64,000 bases of DNA. It comes from Pseudoalteromonas umbrosa (GTDB taxonomy: Bacteria > Pseudomonadota > Gammaproteobacteria > Enterobacterales > Alteromonadaceae). Where the stretch lies: NCBI RefSeq assembly GCF_030125375.1, contig NZ_JASJUU010000002.1:62001-126000 (forward strand), read 5' to 3'. The notes under the pieces were generated by a model. The model was not told where the DNA came from, made no database searches, and saw nothing but the letters and a program-made list of their open reading frames with translations. Numbering within the stretch: position 1 is the first letter of the stretch; each line of letters begins with the position of its first letter. Below, one piece after another: positions 7,225-16,562 of the stretch. Made by a program: the position numbers and the translations under genes.

Positions 7225-9915
7225 TTGAAATTAAGCAACAATGATAATAAACAATATAAGCACATTACACTGGACAATGGTCTTAAGGTCTTACTTATAT
7301 CAGACACTAGCAGTGAAAAGTCCGCAGTCTCTTTAACAATAAATGTCGGTCACTTTGACGACCCTGTTGGGCGCCAAGGCATGGCTCACTTCATTGAGCA
7401 TATGCTGTTTTTGGGTACAGAGCAATACCCAATCAAAGGAGAATTTGCTCAAATTGTCAGTCAACATGGTGGAAATAGCAATGCATGGACTGGTACAGAG
7501 CATACCTGTTACTTTTTTGATTGTTTAGCTGATAAACTTGATATGTTAATCCCGCGGTTTGCTGATTTTTTTATAGCACCAAGCTTTGAACAAAGCGCAC
7601 TACTTGATGAGCGAAATGCGATTGATGCTGAATTTAACCTTAAAGTAAAAGACGATAACCGCCGCATTATTCAGGCGCATAAAGAAACAGCCAACCCTGC
7701 TCATCCATTCACCAAATTCTCCGTCGGTAACCATGATACTTTGGGTGATAAACACGGTGACATTCGAAATGAAGTAATTCAATTTTTCAAACAACATTAC
7801 CAAGCACAGTGGATGACACTCGTTGTTGCTGGGCCGCAACCAACAAACGAGCTTGAACAACAGATACATGAAAACTTTGCCGCTATTAATGGTGACGCCA
7901 ATTTACCAAAACCAGAGATTGAAGTGCCCTTTTATCGACCACAAGATCTTGGGTTAAAACTGCATATAAAACCAAGAAAGCATTTACAAAAATTGATCGT
8001 CAGCTTTGCTATGCCAAATATAGAGGAGTTATACCGATATAAAAGCCTCAGCTTCCTTGCGCATTTATTAGGGTATGAGGGTGAAGGGTCGCTTTACGCA
8101 ATCCTGAAAAAAAATGGCTGGATTAACGCCCTTTCTGCTGGGGGTGGTGTAAATGGAAGTAATTTTAAAGATTTCAACATCAGCTTTGCACTTACAGATT
8201 TAGGTATTGAATTTTACGAAGACATCGTTGAAATGTTATTTGAATATATCAGTCTCATAAACGCAAAGCATCACACGCTGCCAGCACTTTATGCCGATAA
8301 AAAACGACTAATGGAATTGGCTTTTGACAACCAAGAAGTCAATAAGCTTATAGACTGGGTCAGTAATGTCAGCGTAAACATGCACCACTATAGTGAAGAG
8401 TATACCCTCTATGGTGACTATTGCATGGAGCACTTTAACCAGACCCTACATGCAGAATTAATGAGCTATTTAGCACCTAACAATATGCGTCTTGTGCTTA
8501 TTCACCCAACCGCAACAGATGAAGCTGATGCAATAAACAAAACTGCACAATGGTATAATACTCCGTATCAAGTCGTAAAAATAAATCAGCAATGGTTAGA
8601 TGCACTTGCGCGAATAAATGAACCTTTGACAGAAATGCGACTTCCAAATGTAAACCCCTACCTTAGTGAAGAAAATACGCTATTTGATATCGAGTCTACA
8701 ACACATGCTCCAACTCGACTGCAAGAGCGACCTGGTTTCGCTTTTTGGTTTAAACAGGACGCAACATTTAGGGTAACCAAGGGGCACTTTTATCTAGAAA
8801 TAGATTCTGAAGCCTCTATCTTAGATCATACCTCAATGGCGCTAACAAGGTTATTTGCAGATTTATTTATGGATAGTGTTGCCGAGCAATTTTATTCTGC
8901 AGAGCTAGCGGGGTTAAGTTACCACTTAACATCACATCAAGGAGGGCTTACACTTCACACAGCTGGGCTCTCAGCGTCCCAACTCAAACTTGTTTCTCAA
9001 CTTGTTGAAGCACTACAAAAACAACCAATAAGCGCTGCAAGGTTTGCTGAGTATAAAAAGCAGCTGATCCGACACTGGCAAAACCACAACAAAAACAAGC
9101 CAGTGAGTGAGCTATTCAGTATATTAGGTGCAAAGCTCATGCCTTGGAATCCAACTCCAAACGAGTTAGCGATCGCACTAAAAAATGTATGCTTCAACGA
9201 ATTTAATGCATTTAGAGATTCATTTTTCACCTCTATTCATGCTAAAGCATTTTTACATGGTAATTGGCAGGCCCAACATGCATATGCAACTGAACAGCAG
9301 TTACTCTGTAGCTTTGCGAAAAGCGAAATATTAGAAGATCTAAAGAAGCCACTTAAAACAATTAAACAACGGCACGTTGAACACCTTGAAAATTCGCACA
9401 ATGAGCATGCCTTTGTGCATTATATTCAAGCACCCACCTCTAATGTCCAAGATAAAATTAAGATAATGGCTTTCAACCAGCTGGTTAGTCAGCATTATTT
9501 TGAAAAGCTTAGAACAGAACAACAACTAGGCTATCTTGTAGGCGCTGGCTACGCACCTTTTAACACTCGAGCCGGTATCGCTTTTTACGTTCAATCTCCC
9601 AATTACCATAGCGAAGATTTAATCAAATACCATCAGCTATTTTTAGAAGAATTCGTTGCCAATATAGACACATTAGATGGCGCACACTGGTTAGATGTCA
9701 AATCTAGCCTTAAGTCACAAATAGCAGAGAAAGATAAAAATTTGCGTTTACGTTCACAACGTTTTTGGGTAGCAATCGGGAACGATGATCATACATTTTC
9801 AATGCAAGCTAAATTATTGGAAGCGCTCAACAAGCTGACATTTAAAGAATTGAAGTGCTTTATTTATCAAATCACTAAAAGAGAGTTTCCAAGTATTACG
9901 TTAACCATTAACTAG
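7225..9915 (+). CDS. M16 family zinc metallopeptidase (pitrilysin/insulinase-like)
   Basis: This 896-residue protein has the inverted zinc motif HFIEH (H55, E58, H59) and the distal zinc ligand E136 in DERNAIDAEF, the same spacing as in E. coli pitrilysin. The R/Y signature of the M16A C-terminal half is seen in LRTEQQLGYLV (near residue 770). Members form a clam-shell of four homologous domains that degrades peptides. Pitrilysin is periplasmic, but no signal peptide is visible here, so a cytoplasmic oligopeptidase role is likelier. The start is a TTG (7225) with a weak ribosome binding site. No ATG occurs before the active-site segment, so this or a nearby non-ATG codon must be used. Confidence 0.88.
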   Translation: MKLSNNDNKQYKHITLDNGLKVLLISDTSSEKSAVSLTINVGHFDDPVGRQGMAHFIEHMLFLGTEQYPIKGEFAQIVSQHGGNSNAWTGTEHTCYFFDCLADKLDMLIPRFADFFIAPSFEQSALLDERNAIDAEFNLKVKDDNRRIIQAHKETANPAHPFTKFSVGNHDTLGDKHGDIRNEVIQFFKQHYQAQWMTLVVAGPQPTNELEQQIHENFAAINGDANLPKPEIEVPFYRPQDLGLKLHIKPRKHLQKLIVSFAMPNIEELYRYKSLSFLAHLLGYEGEGSLYAILKKNGWINALSAGGGVNGSNFKDFNISFALTDLGIEFYEDIVEMLFEYISLINAKHHTLPALYADKKRLMELAFDNQEVNKLIDWVSNVSVNMHHYSEEYTLYGDYCMEHFNQTLHAELMSYLAPNNMRLVLIHPTATDEADAINKTAQWYNTPYQVVKINQQWLDALARINEPLTEMRLPNVNPYLSEENTLFDIESTTHAPTRLQERPGFAFWFKQDATFRVTKGHFYLEIDSEASILDHTSMALTRLFADLFMDSVAEQFYSAELAGLSYHLTSHQGGLTLHTAGLSASQLKLVSQLVEALQKQPISAARFAEYKKQLIRHWQNHNKNKPVSELFSILGAKLMPWNPTPNELAIALKNVCFNEFNAFRDSFFTSIHAKAFLHGNWQAQHAYATEQQLLCSFAKSEILEDLKKPLKTIKQRHVEHLENSHNEHAFVHYIQAPTSNVQDKIKIMAFNQLVSQHYFEKLRTEQQLGYLVGAGYAPFNTRAGIAFYVQSPNYHSEDLIKYHQLFLEEFVANIDTLDGAHWLDVKSSLKSQIAEKDKNLRLRSQRFWVAIGNDDHTFSMQAKLLEALNKLTFKELKCFIYQITKREFPSITLTIN

Positions 9916-10066
9916 CTTTGAGTTGGTACTGAAGAATGCAAATATCACAGTGATCAGCCATAAATTGACCATCCACCGCGAGTCTTTCCATATTTCATCA
10001 ATTATGCTTTGACTCAGGCTGGCTGTTTCGATTAGATTAACGGTGAATGTATTAATCTTGTACACT

Positions 10067-12307
10067 ATGGTATATAAAAACAATATAAGAATTTTATTGG
10101 CTCTTATTTATATTTTTGCTTTGAGTACCCCCGTACACGCATCTGCACTTTTAGAGCCCCTTTTAAACACTCCTCTATCTTTTTTGGTGGTGGCTGCTGT
10201 CTGTTTAGCTCCGTTTTTCATAACACTTTTGCTAAACCGAAGCGCGATGCGCAAACTAGACAACCTTCGTATGTCTGAAAAATGGCTAAAAAGTACCGTC
10301 GAAGGTAGTGGTGATACCCTGTGGGATTGGAACATTCAATCCGGCGACATTATCCGTATTAATGATAAATACGCATTAAACGAAGAAAAAAGTAATCACT
10401 TTATTCCTAATGCTAAACGAATACATCCACAAGATATTCCACTCGTTGAAAAACAACTAAAACTGCATTTTGCAGAAAAAACAGCCTTCTTTGAGGCTTC
10501 TTATCGTTTAAGGGACAACCTAAATCAATACCATTGGGTACTAGATAAAGGAAAAGTGATTAGTAAAGACGATAATCTGAACCCACTGAGAATGACTGGA
10601 ACAGTAAGGGATATAAACCACCTCAAAAGTACTGAGGAAAGGCTTAATTTATTTGCAAAATGTGTAGAGTCCCTAACAGATGCCATTGCTATTTATGATC
10701 ACAACTTCAAACTAGTCGATCTTAACCCGAGCTATCTGAGGGTTTTTGGCGGAAAAAGGACACAATATATCGATTCAGAGTTTCAACTTCCGGGGTATGA
10801 TAGTCGTTTTATTAGGCAAATAAAGTCTGCTTTAAAGGAAACGGAGCACTGGCAAGAAGAGCTCAAAATTTATGATCACAAAGGCAGTATGTTACCTATT
10901 GAAGTGACCATTGATGAGATTAAGAACAGTCATGGACACGTAACTAATTATGTAGTTGTCTTCTCAGACCTAACTGAAAGAAAAAAAGCAGAGTCGCAAC
11001 TTCATAACCTTTCAAATAGAGATAGGATAACCGGACTACCTAATCGAAATTTATTTTTTACCAATTTAAAGAAGCTCTCTCAGCAAGGCACCCATCATGC
11101 GCTTCTGGTTTTTGATCTAGACAACTTTAAAAAAATAAACGACTCGCTAGGCCACCAGTTAGGTGATAGCTTGCTTTCAAAACTTTCCATGAGATTGATA
11201 AAGCTCTGTCGACAGCAAGATACTTTTTATCGTTTAGGCGGTGATGAGTTTGCACTAGTTATGTCTGGCACAAACGATATCCATACAATTACAAAAGTTG
11301 CTAAGCAATTTCTCGCAGCCATCGCAACTCCTTTTAAAATGGCCAACCATGAACTAGTAATTACTTCATCAGTCGGTATTGTACTCTTTCCGGAAGATGG
11401 TAAAACGCCTGAAATTCTTTTGAAGAACGCAGATACAGCTATGTATCACGCAAAGCAAAAAGGTAATCATTATTTATTTTTTAACGACTCGATGAATGAA
11501 CAGGCCGTCAAGCGTTTGCAAATTGAGAACTTGATGCGCTTTGGTTTAAAAGAAGACCATTTTATAGTTTATTATCAGCCCAAAATGGATATAAGAACCG
11601 GAAAGCTTGTCGGGATGGAGGCACTTGTCCGTTTTATCACGCCAAAGAAAGGAATTATTAGTCCAGGTGTATTCATACCGATCGCAGAAGAAACGGGACA
11701 AATTATTGAAATTGGCGAAGTGGTGTTAGATAAAGCATGTAAGGATGTAAAACATTGGGTCGACAAAGGACTTTTCAATGGTCGAGTCGCTGTGAACTTA
11801 TCTGCAAAACAATTCAGCTTACCTGATTTAACAGCCCGTATTGATATTATCTTGCAAAAAAATCAACTTCCTTCATATTTTCTTGAGCTTGAAATTACTG
11901 AAGGCACGGTTATGGACGATCCCCAAGAAGCAATTTCAATTATGAGGTCGCTAAGTTCACGAGGTATACACCTTGCAATGGATGACTTCGGAACAGGGTA
12001 TTCCTCATTAGCCTATTTAAAACAATTTCCACTTAATACACTAAAAGTTGATAAGGCATTTATCGATGATATGGGCAGTGAACGTGGGAGAAATATGGTG
12101 GACTCAATCGTTACTATTGCACACAATTTAGATTTACATGTCGTCGCCGAAGGAGTCGAAGAAGAAGATCAACTTACCCTCTTAAAACAACTAGAGTGTC
12201 AAACAATTCAAGGTTACTATTATTCTAAACCCCTTTCTAAAGAAGAGTTTGAGCGTTTCTTGCAATCAGAGAACAAAGTAAAACCAAGCTTACAACTCGT
12301 TAATTAA
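10067..12307 (+). CDS. Membrane PAS-GGDEF-EAL cyclic-di-GMP protein
   Basis: This roughly 746-residue protein carries an N-terminal hydrophobic segment (signal-like, ending PVHA), a second membrane helix, two PAS domains (about residues 65-190 and 195-315), a GGDEF domain with intact RLGGDEF (391-395) and an EAL domain with EALVRF near 518. The inhibitory I-site RQQD sits exactly five residues before GGDEF. EAL catalytic landmarks are intact: VNLSAKQF, EITE, DDFGTGYSSL, KVDKAFI and AEGVEE. Both synthesis and hydrolysis of c-di-GMP are therefore possible. An upstream in-frame GTG at 10043 would add 8 residues. Neither start has a clear ribosome binding site. The gene is monocistronic and may sense an envelope or cytoplasmic signal through the PAS domains. 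Confidence 0.92.
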   Translation: MVYKNNIRILLALIYIFALSTPVHASALLEPLLNTPLSFLVVAAVCLAPFFITLLLNRSAMRKLDNLRMSEKWLKSTVEGSGDTLWDWNIQSGDIIRINDKYALNEEKSNHFIPNAKRIHPQDIPLVEKQLKLHFAEKTAFFEASYRLRDNLNQYHWVLDKGKVISKDDNLNPLRMTGTVRDINHLKSTEERLNLFAKCVESLTDAIAIYDHNFKLVDLNPSYLRVFGGKRTQYIDSEFQLPGYDSRFIRQIKSALKETEHWQEELKIYDHKGSMLPIEVTIDEIKNSHGHVTNYVVVFSDLTERKKAESQLHNLSNRDRITGLPNRNLFFTNLKKLSQQGTHHALLVFDLDNFKKINDSLGHQLGDSLLSKLSMRLIKLCRQQDTFYRLGGDEFALVMSGTNDIHTITKVAKQFLAAIATPFKMANHELVITSSVGIVLFPEDGKTPEILLKNADTAMYHAKQKGNHYLFFNDSMNEQAVKRLQIENLMRFGLKEDHFIVYYQPKMDIRTGKLVGMEALVRFITPKKGIISPGVFIPIAEETGQIIEIGEVVLDKACKDVKHWVDKGLFNGRVAVNLSAKQFSLPDLTARIDIILQKNQLPSYFLELEITEGTVMDDPQEAISIMRSLSSRGIHLAMDDFGTGYSSLAYLKQFPLNTLKVDKAFIDDMGSERGRNMVDSIVTIAHNLDLHVVAEGVEEEDQLTLLKQLECQTIQGYYYSKPLSKEEFERFLQSENKVKPSLQLVN

Positions 12308-13108
12308 TACTAAACCTTTTTAAACCATTCAATTCTCTGCTGTTTCAACCTTATCCCGATTACTCGCTATCAAAAATATATGTGCCATTATTATGTCACA
12401 AAAAAAGTATAAAAATCACTCAAACCCAGCATTTTACGGATAAAAACCAATCAAAAACATAAAATTGTTGCAAAATATTGCATTATTTAATTTAATACCA
12501 GCCTTGAAGAAACAAGTTATCACCAAATATTTAGTGCTAAAACTGGGATAGCATGACTTAAAAAATGAAAAACTCTTTAATAAACAGCTTATTATTGGAG
12601 TTAATTCATTAATTACCGCTTTATTGCATTATAAAAAAATGCGATTAGATACTTTTTTGCTGCAAACGGCGGTAATAATAGTGAAACGAATTCACTACTC
12701 TGCTCATGTAATCCCAAGTTTGGTAAATCGTAATAGTGTATTTACGAATACTAGACTAAAGTTAGTATTAAGTAGTTCAGGTAGTACTTGTTAGATCAAT
12801 TGGTCATGGTGTAGTTTGCAGCTACCTAAAAGTTGAGCATTTAATGCCTACTTGAGATGATTTAATGATGAGAAAAGGCTATTAGACATATTTTTCGAAC
12901 TTATCTTTTCTAATTTAATAAATTTCAATGGATTGTGAATTTGATTTATGTAATTAGATGGATAGTACTCGGGCTAGATTTGTCAACTATGTTTGTTATT
13001 TCATGACATTTTGCATAAGAAGTCTTACTCATTACAGAATTTTCTCAATAGCTGCTAAAATTAGCCCCATGTTGTTTTAATTAATATAGTTTTTCAAGGA
13101 CACGGGCT
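12308..13108. other. 801-bp AT-rich noncoding stretch with hairpins
   Basis: No plausible gene is present in any frame. Hairpin-forming sequence is scattered through it: an 8-bp inverted repeat ATTACCGC (12612-12619) with GCGGTAAT (12669-12676) encloses a smaller GCATT..AATGC stem. AATACTA-AC..GT-TAGTATT folds at 12747-12769 with a 4-nt loop. AGGTAG (12779-12784) can pair with CTACCT (12822-12827). The last 30 bp contain AAGGA, the ribosome binding site of the yjbR-type gene. It could hold an unrecognised small RNA, a long leader or a decayed element. I can assign none of these. Confidence 0.5.
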
Positions 13109-13507
13109 ATGGATCAGAAGAGTGTACATAATTATTTACAGGCTAAGCCTGGGACCTTTATTACCAAGCCATTTGCACAAGAAGTAGATGTGTATAAAGT
13201 GCAACACAAAATGTTTGCAACACTTTATGAAGGTAAAGAGGGTCAAACTAACGAAAATGGTGAGCCAGTTTGGTGGCTAAACTTAAAGTGCGATCCTGAT
13301 GAAGCTTTGTTACTGCGTGACAAATATTCGTCAGTTGTACCTGGGTACCATATGAACAAACGCCTTTGGAATACCATCGTGCTTGACGGCAGCATTCCAG
13401 AAGACGAGTTAAAAAAGTTAATTGATGACTCATACAACATTGTTGTAGACAATCTACCTACAGCACAACGTGAAGAGTTGAACCGTATCACCGCCGGTGG
13501 TAATTAA
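13109..13507 (+). CDS. MmcQ/YjbR family protein
   Basis: This 132-residue protein has the YjbR/MmcQ (double-wing-like) pattern: N-terminal helix YLQAKPGTFITKPFAQEVDVYKVQHKMFATL, then WWLNLKCDPDEALLLRDKYSSVVPGYHMNKRLWNTIVLDGSIPEDEL and a C-terminal helix with DNLPTAQREEL. The family has a CyaY-like fold. It is often called DNA-binding but has no proven function. Length is slightly above the usual 115-120 residues. AAGGA lies 8 nt before the ATG. It is followed by an intrinsic terminator and preceded by an 800-bp gene-free region, so it is a single-gene unit. Confidence 0.85.
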   Translation: MDQKSVHNYLQAKPGTFITKPFAQEVDVYKVQHKMFATLYEGKEGQTNENGEPVWWLNLKCDPDEALLLRDKYSSVVPGYHMNKRLWNTIVLDGSIPEDELKKLIDDSYNIVVDNLPTAQREELNRITAGGN

Positions 13508-13509
13508 TT

Positions 13510-13550
13510 GGCCTCCCTCGCACTGAGTGCGAGGGCCATTTAATCTTAAT
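13510..13550 (+). terminator. Terminator after the yjbR-type gene
   Basis: A GC-rich 9-bp stem CCCTCGCAC (13515-13523) with GTGCGAGGG (13527-13535), TGA loop, lies directly after the stop codon at 13507. The following tract ATTTAATCTTAATTT is only moderately T-rich, so termination may be partial. Confidence 0.75.
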
Positions 13551-13665
13551 TTACTTTCCATTCAAGTATGTATTTTTTGTGTAAACACCCGCCTGTCACT
13601 TATCTGTAAATTATTTGTGCTTAATTATGTTCCTAAATTCAATAATATTTTAGGAATAGATAAAA

Positions 13666-15489
13666 ATGAAGCAACTTGCACTTCCATTACTCATTTCAGC
13701 TCTACTTGCAGGCTGTACCTTTGATGGTGAAGATGGCAGACATGGCGTCGATGGCAAAGATGGAAGCAATGGTCAGATTGGAGAAACTGGTAGCACTGGT
13801 GACAAAGGAGATAAAGGGGACTCTGGTACAGATGGTGCATCAGGCTTAGACTCATTCCAGCAGCTTACACCTAAACTTGTTGGCCGAGCAGTGCTCAACG
13901 CTGAAAGCCCTGAAGGTGCCGCAGAAATAGTTGCGTATCACGCTCAAAGCCTGAGAGTCTTCGCTCTCAATAGCTCTACCTCACCAGCTACAATTGAGAT
14001 AATCGATATCGCAAACATGGACCCACAAACACTGACAAAAGATTCAGCTGGTGTGGTAACCAATACAAACTTACAAAGCAGCGCACGTATCAACTTAAGT
14101 GAATTTGAAACTGGCGATGCCAACAGTCTAGCTATCCATAATAATTTACTCGCTGTCGCAGTAGCCAAAGATATCGGTCAATCAGGTAAAATCGTTTTTT
14201 TCGATATAGCTGACAAACCTAAGTTTATAAAGTCAGTGACGGTTGGGGATCTACCAGATATGGTTACATTTAGTCCTGATGGTCAAAAAGTCGTGGTCGC
14301 AAATGAGGGTGAGCCCAAAGGGGATTATAGTATCGACCCAGAAGGTAGTATCGCTATCATTGACATCAATAGCGGTGAAGTATCTGATACTGCAAATATT
14401 TTAAACTTCAATCAATTTGATAGCCAGTTAACAGCACTAAAAACACAAGGCGTTATATTTGCAAATCCAACTGGACGCACAATAAAAGGTAATGCCATCA
14501 ATACGAGTGTATCAATGGACCTGGAGCCTGAATACGTCACAATCAGTAAAGATAGCCGTTATGCCTATATTTCACTGCAAGAAAATAATGCTATCGCCAA
14601 AGTTGACCTAGTTGATAATAGCTTATCGATACACGGTCTTGGATTTAAAGACTGGGGGAAATCGACGCTTGATGCATCAGATAAAGATAACGCCATTAAC
14701 TTTGCCGCTTACCCAGGGTTATATGGCATGTATCAACCCGACACGATTGCAGCCTATCAGTGGCAAGGTGCAAACTTCATCATTTCTGCTAACGAAGGCG
14801 ATGGTAGGGAGTACTTTTTTGAGTCTCCTGACGAGGCAAGTTGCTTAGCGGATGGTGGACTGAAGTTCGACAATGATGATGGCTGTCTTGCATATACCGA
14901 TGAAATCAGAGCAGAGGACCTAGCACTTCACACTAACTTCGATTACTTAAACAATGACGATCAAGATATCGGCAGACTAAAAGTAACTACCGTATTGGGA
15001 GATTCAGACAACGACAACCAATATGAAGCACTTTACACCTATGGAGCTCGCTCATTTTCAATTTGGGATCATCATGGCCACAGAGTATATGACTCTGGCG
15101 ATGACATTGGGAAAATCACAGCAGCCATTCATGGCGATGCGTTTAATAATGATGAGGATGAAAATAAAGGAGATACGCGCTCAGATGCTAAAGGGGCTGA
15201 ACCGGAAGCACTTACAATCGGCCAAATCAATGAGCGTACCTATGCATTTATTGGTTTAGAAAGGATGGGTGGTATCTTAGTCTACGACGTCAGCAATCCA
15301 TTCAATGTCATCATGAACACCTATATGATTAACAGGGGCCTAGAAGCTGGCGCGCAAATAAGTGGAGACCTCGCCCCAGAAGGAATGGTATTCATTGATC
15401 AAGAACAAAGCCCAACGGGGGAAGCTTTGCTAATTGTAGGTAATGAGATTTCAGGAAGTGTGTCAATTTGGTCGTTATCCAGCCAATAA
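13666..15489 (+). CDS. Lipoprotein with collagen-like repeat and choice-of-anchor-I domain
   Basis: This 607-residue exported protein has a lipoprotein signal peptide with lipobox LLAGC (Cys17). It is followed at once by 14 uninterrupted Gly-X-Y triplets (residues 21-62, for example GKDGSNGQIGETG), a collagen-like stalk. Residues from about 70 onward form a beta-propeller-like domain of the choice-of-anchor-I family (VTFSPDGQKVVVANEGEP, YVTISKDSRYAYISLQENNAIAKV, ISANEGDGREY, APEGMVFI). Acidic stretches such as DSDNDNQYE could bind calcium. Related proteins are surface or periplasmic and sometimes linked to phosphatases. No catalytic residues can be named. AGGA precedes the ATG by about 9 nt. 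Gly2-type sorting signals (Asp at +2) are absent (+2 is Thr), suggesting outer-membrane targeting. Confidence 0.85.
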   Translation: MKQLALPLLISALLAGCTFDGEDGRHGVDGKDGSNGQIGETGSTGDKGDKGDSGTDGASGLDSFQQLTPKLVGRAVLNAESPEGAAEIVAYHAQSLRVFALNSSTSPATIEIIDIANMDPQTLTKDSAGVVTNTNLQSSARINLSEFETGDANSLAIHNNLLAVAVAKDIGQSGKIVFFDIADKPKFIKSVTVGDLPDMVTFSPDGQKVVVANEGEPKGDYSIDPEGSIAIIDINSGEVSDTANILNFNQFDSQLTALKTQGVIFANPTGRTIKGNAINTSVSMDLEPEYVTISKDSRYAYISLQENNAIAKVDLVDNSLSIHGLGFKDWGKSTLDASDKDNAINFAAYPGLYGMYQPDTIAAYQWQGANFIISANEGDGREYFFESPDEASCLADGGLKFDNDDGCLAYTDEIRAEDLALHTNFDYLNNDDQDIGRLKVTTVLGDSDNDNQYEALYTYGARSFSIWDHHGHRVYDSGDDIGKITAAIHGDAFNNDEDENKGDTRSDAKGAEPEALTIGQINERTYAFIGLERMGGILVYDVSNPFNVIMNTYMINRGLEAGAQISGDLAPEGMVFIDQEQSPTGEALLIVGNEISGSVSIWSLSSQ

Positions 15490-15558
15490 ACAATTTTGAC
15501 ATTTAAGCATCGCTGTCTAGGCTAAAATTTGCATGCTCCTTTTTTATTGAGGAAATTA

Positions 15559-16551
15559 ATGAAACGCATAGCAATTATTACCAGTGGCGGCGATGCACCT
15601 GGCATGAATGCAGCAATTCGCGCTATTGTATTGTCATGTCATGAGCAACATATCGAATGTCTTGGTTTCTATCATGGCTATAATGGCCTTATAAATGATG
15701 AATTCATTTTTTTAACACCCGAGCTAGTTTCTCCCATTATCCAGCGTGGTGGCACCATTTTAAAAAGTGCTCGCTGTAAAGAGATGCATCAGGATGAAGG
15801 GGTAAAACAAGTTGCCAATACACTCACAAAACATCAGATTGATGCACTCATCGTCATCGGCGGCGATGGTTCGTTTAGAGGCATGATGGCATTACAGAGC
15901 GACTGGTCTGGCAACCTTATTGGTGTACCTGCGACCATAGATAATGATATCGCTTGCACAGACAAAACTATTGGTTTTGCCAGTGCAGTTAATACAGCAA
16001 CACAAGCCATAGATAATATTCGTGACACAGCCAATGCATTTGAACGGGTTTTTATTGTCGAAGTAATGGGTCGTCGAAGTGGCCATATTGCATTTAATGT
16101 TGGCCTTGCAGCTGGTGCTGAAGCAATTCTTTCATTTGAAAACTGCAATCTTAATAGTTTAGAGCAAGCTAAATCTCACCTGATTACTCAGATACAATCG
16201 CAACTATTAGAGCAGCATACAGGCTTTGTGATTGTCTTAGCTGAAAACCTTTGGCCAAAAGGGCCCCATGGACTGCAACAAACCTTAAAAGACACAGCAG
16301 GCATTGAAAGCGCTGTATGTGTATTGGGTTATATACAGCGCGGCGGAAGCCCCTGCCCTGAGGATCGGATCTTAGCAACAGAGCTAGGTATTGAAGCTGT
16401 TAGCGCAGCCAAAAATAGTACAGGAATGATGGTAGGTAAAGTCAATGGTCAAATTTCGCGGCACTGTATTATCAGAGCAACAGAACAAAACAAGCCAGTA
16501 GACCAAGCTTTGCACTCGGCCTACCACCATATGTCTAAACTAAACAACTAA
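15559..16551 (+). CDS. pfkA: ATP-dependent 6-phosphofructokinase
   Basis: This 330-residue enzyme phosphorylates fructose 6-phosphate to fructose 1,6-bisphosphate in glycolysis. Motifs in order: ITSGGDAPGMNAAIRAI (ATP site), GGDGSFRG with Gly at the position that is Asp in PPi-dependent enzymes, TIDNDI containing the catalytic Asp, VEVMGRRSGHIA (sugar-phosphate and effector contact) and the GYIQRGGSPCPEDRILA signature. Length is close to E. coli PfkA (320). I start at the ATG at 15559, which has GAGGA 7 nt upstream. A TTG 30 bases earlier is unsupported. It is convergent with nhaD, with only 11 bp between the stop codons. Confidence 0.93.
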   Translation: MKRIAIITSGGDAPGMNAAIRAIVLSCHEQHIECLGFYHGYNGLINDEFIFLTPELVSPIIQRGGTILKSARCKEMHQDEGVKQVANTLTKHQIDALIVIGGDGSFRGMMALQSDWSGNLIGVPATIDNDIACTDKTIGFASAVNTATQAIDNIRDTANAFERVFIVEVMGRRSGHIAFNVGLAAGAEAILSFENCNLNSLEQAKSHLITQIQSQLLEQHTGFVIVLAENLWPKGPHGLQQTLKDTAGIESAVCVLGYIQRGGSPCPEDRILATELGIEAVSAAKNSTGMMVGKVNGQISRHCIIRATEQNKPVDQALHSAYHHMSKLNN

Positions 16552-16562
16552 ATAGACATAAA

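Noticed and set aside
12565..12612. 15-codon frame starting MKNSLINSLL in the gene-free region
   Set aside because: Too short, no ribosome binding site and no leader-peptide context.
12611..12676. Integron attC-like site in the nested hairpin
   Set aside because: The arms lack the GTTRRRY/RYYYAAC core sequences, and no integrase or cassette is near.
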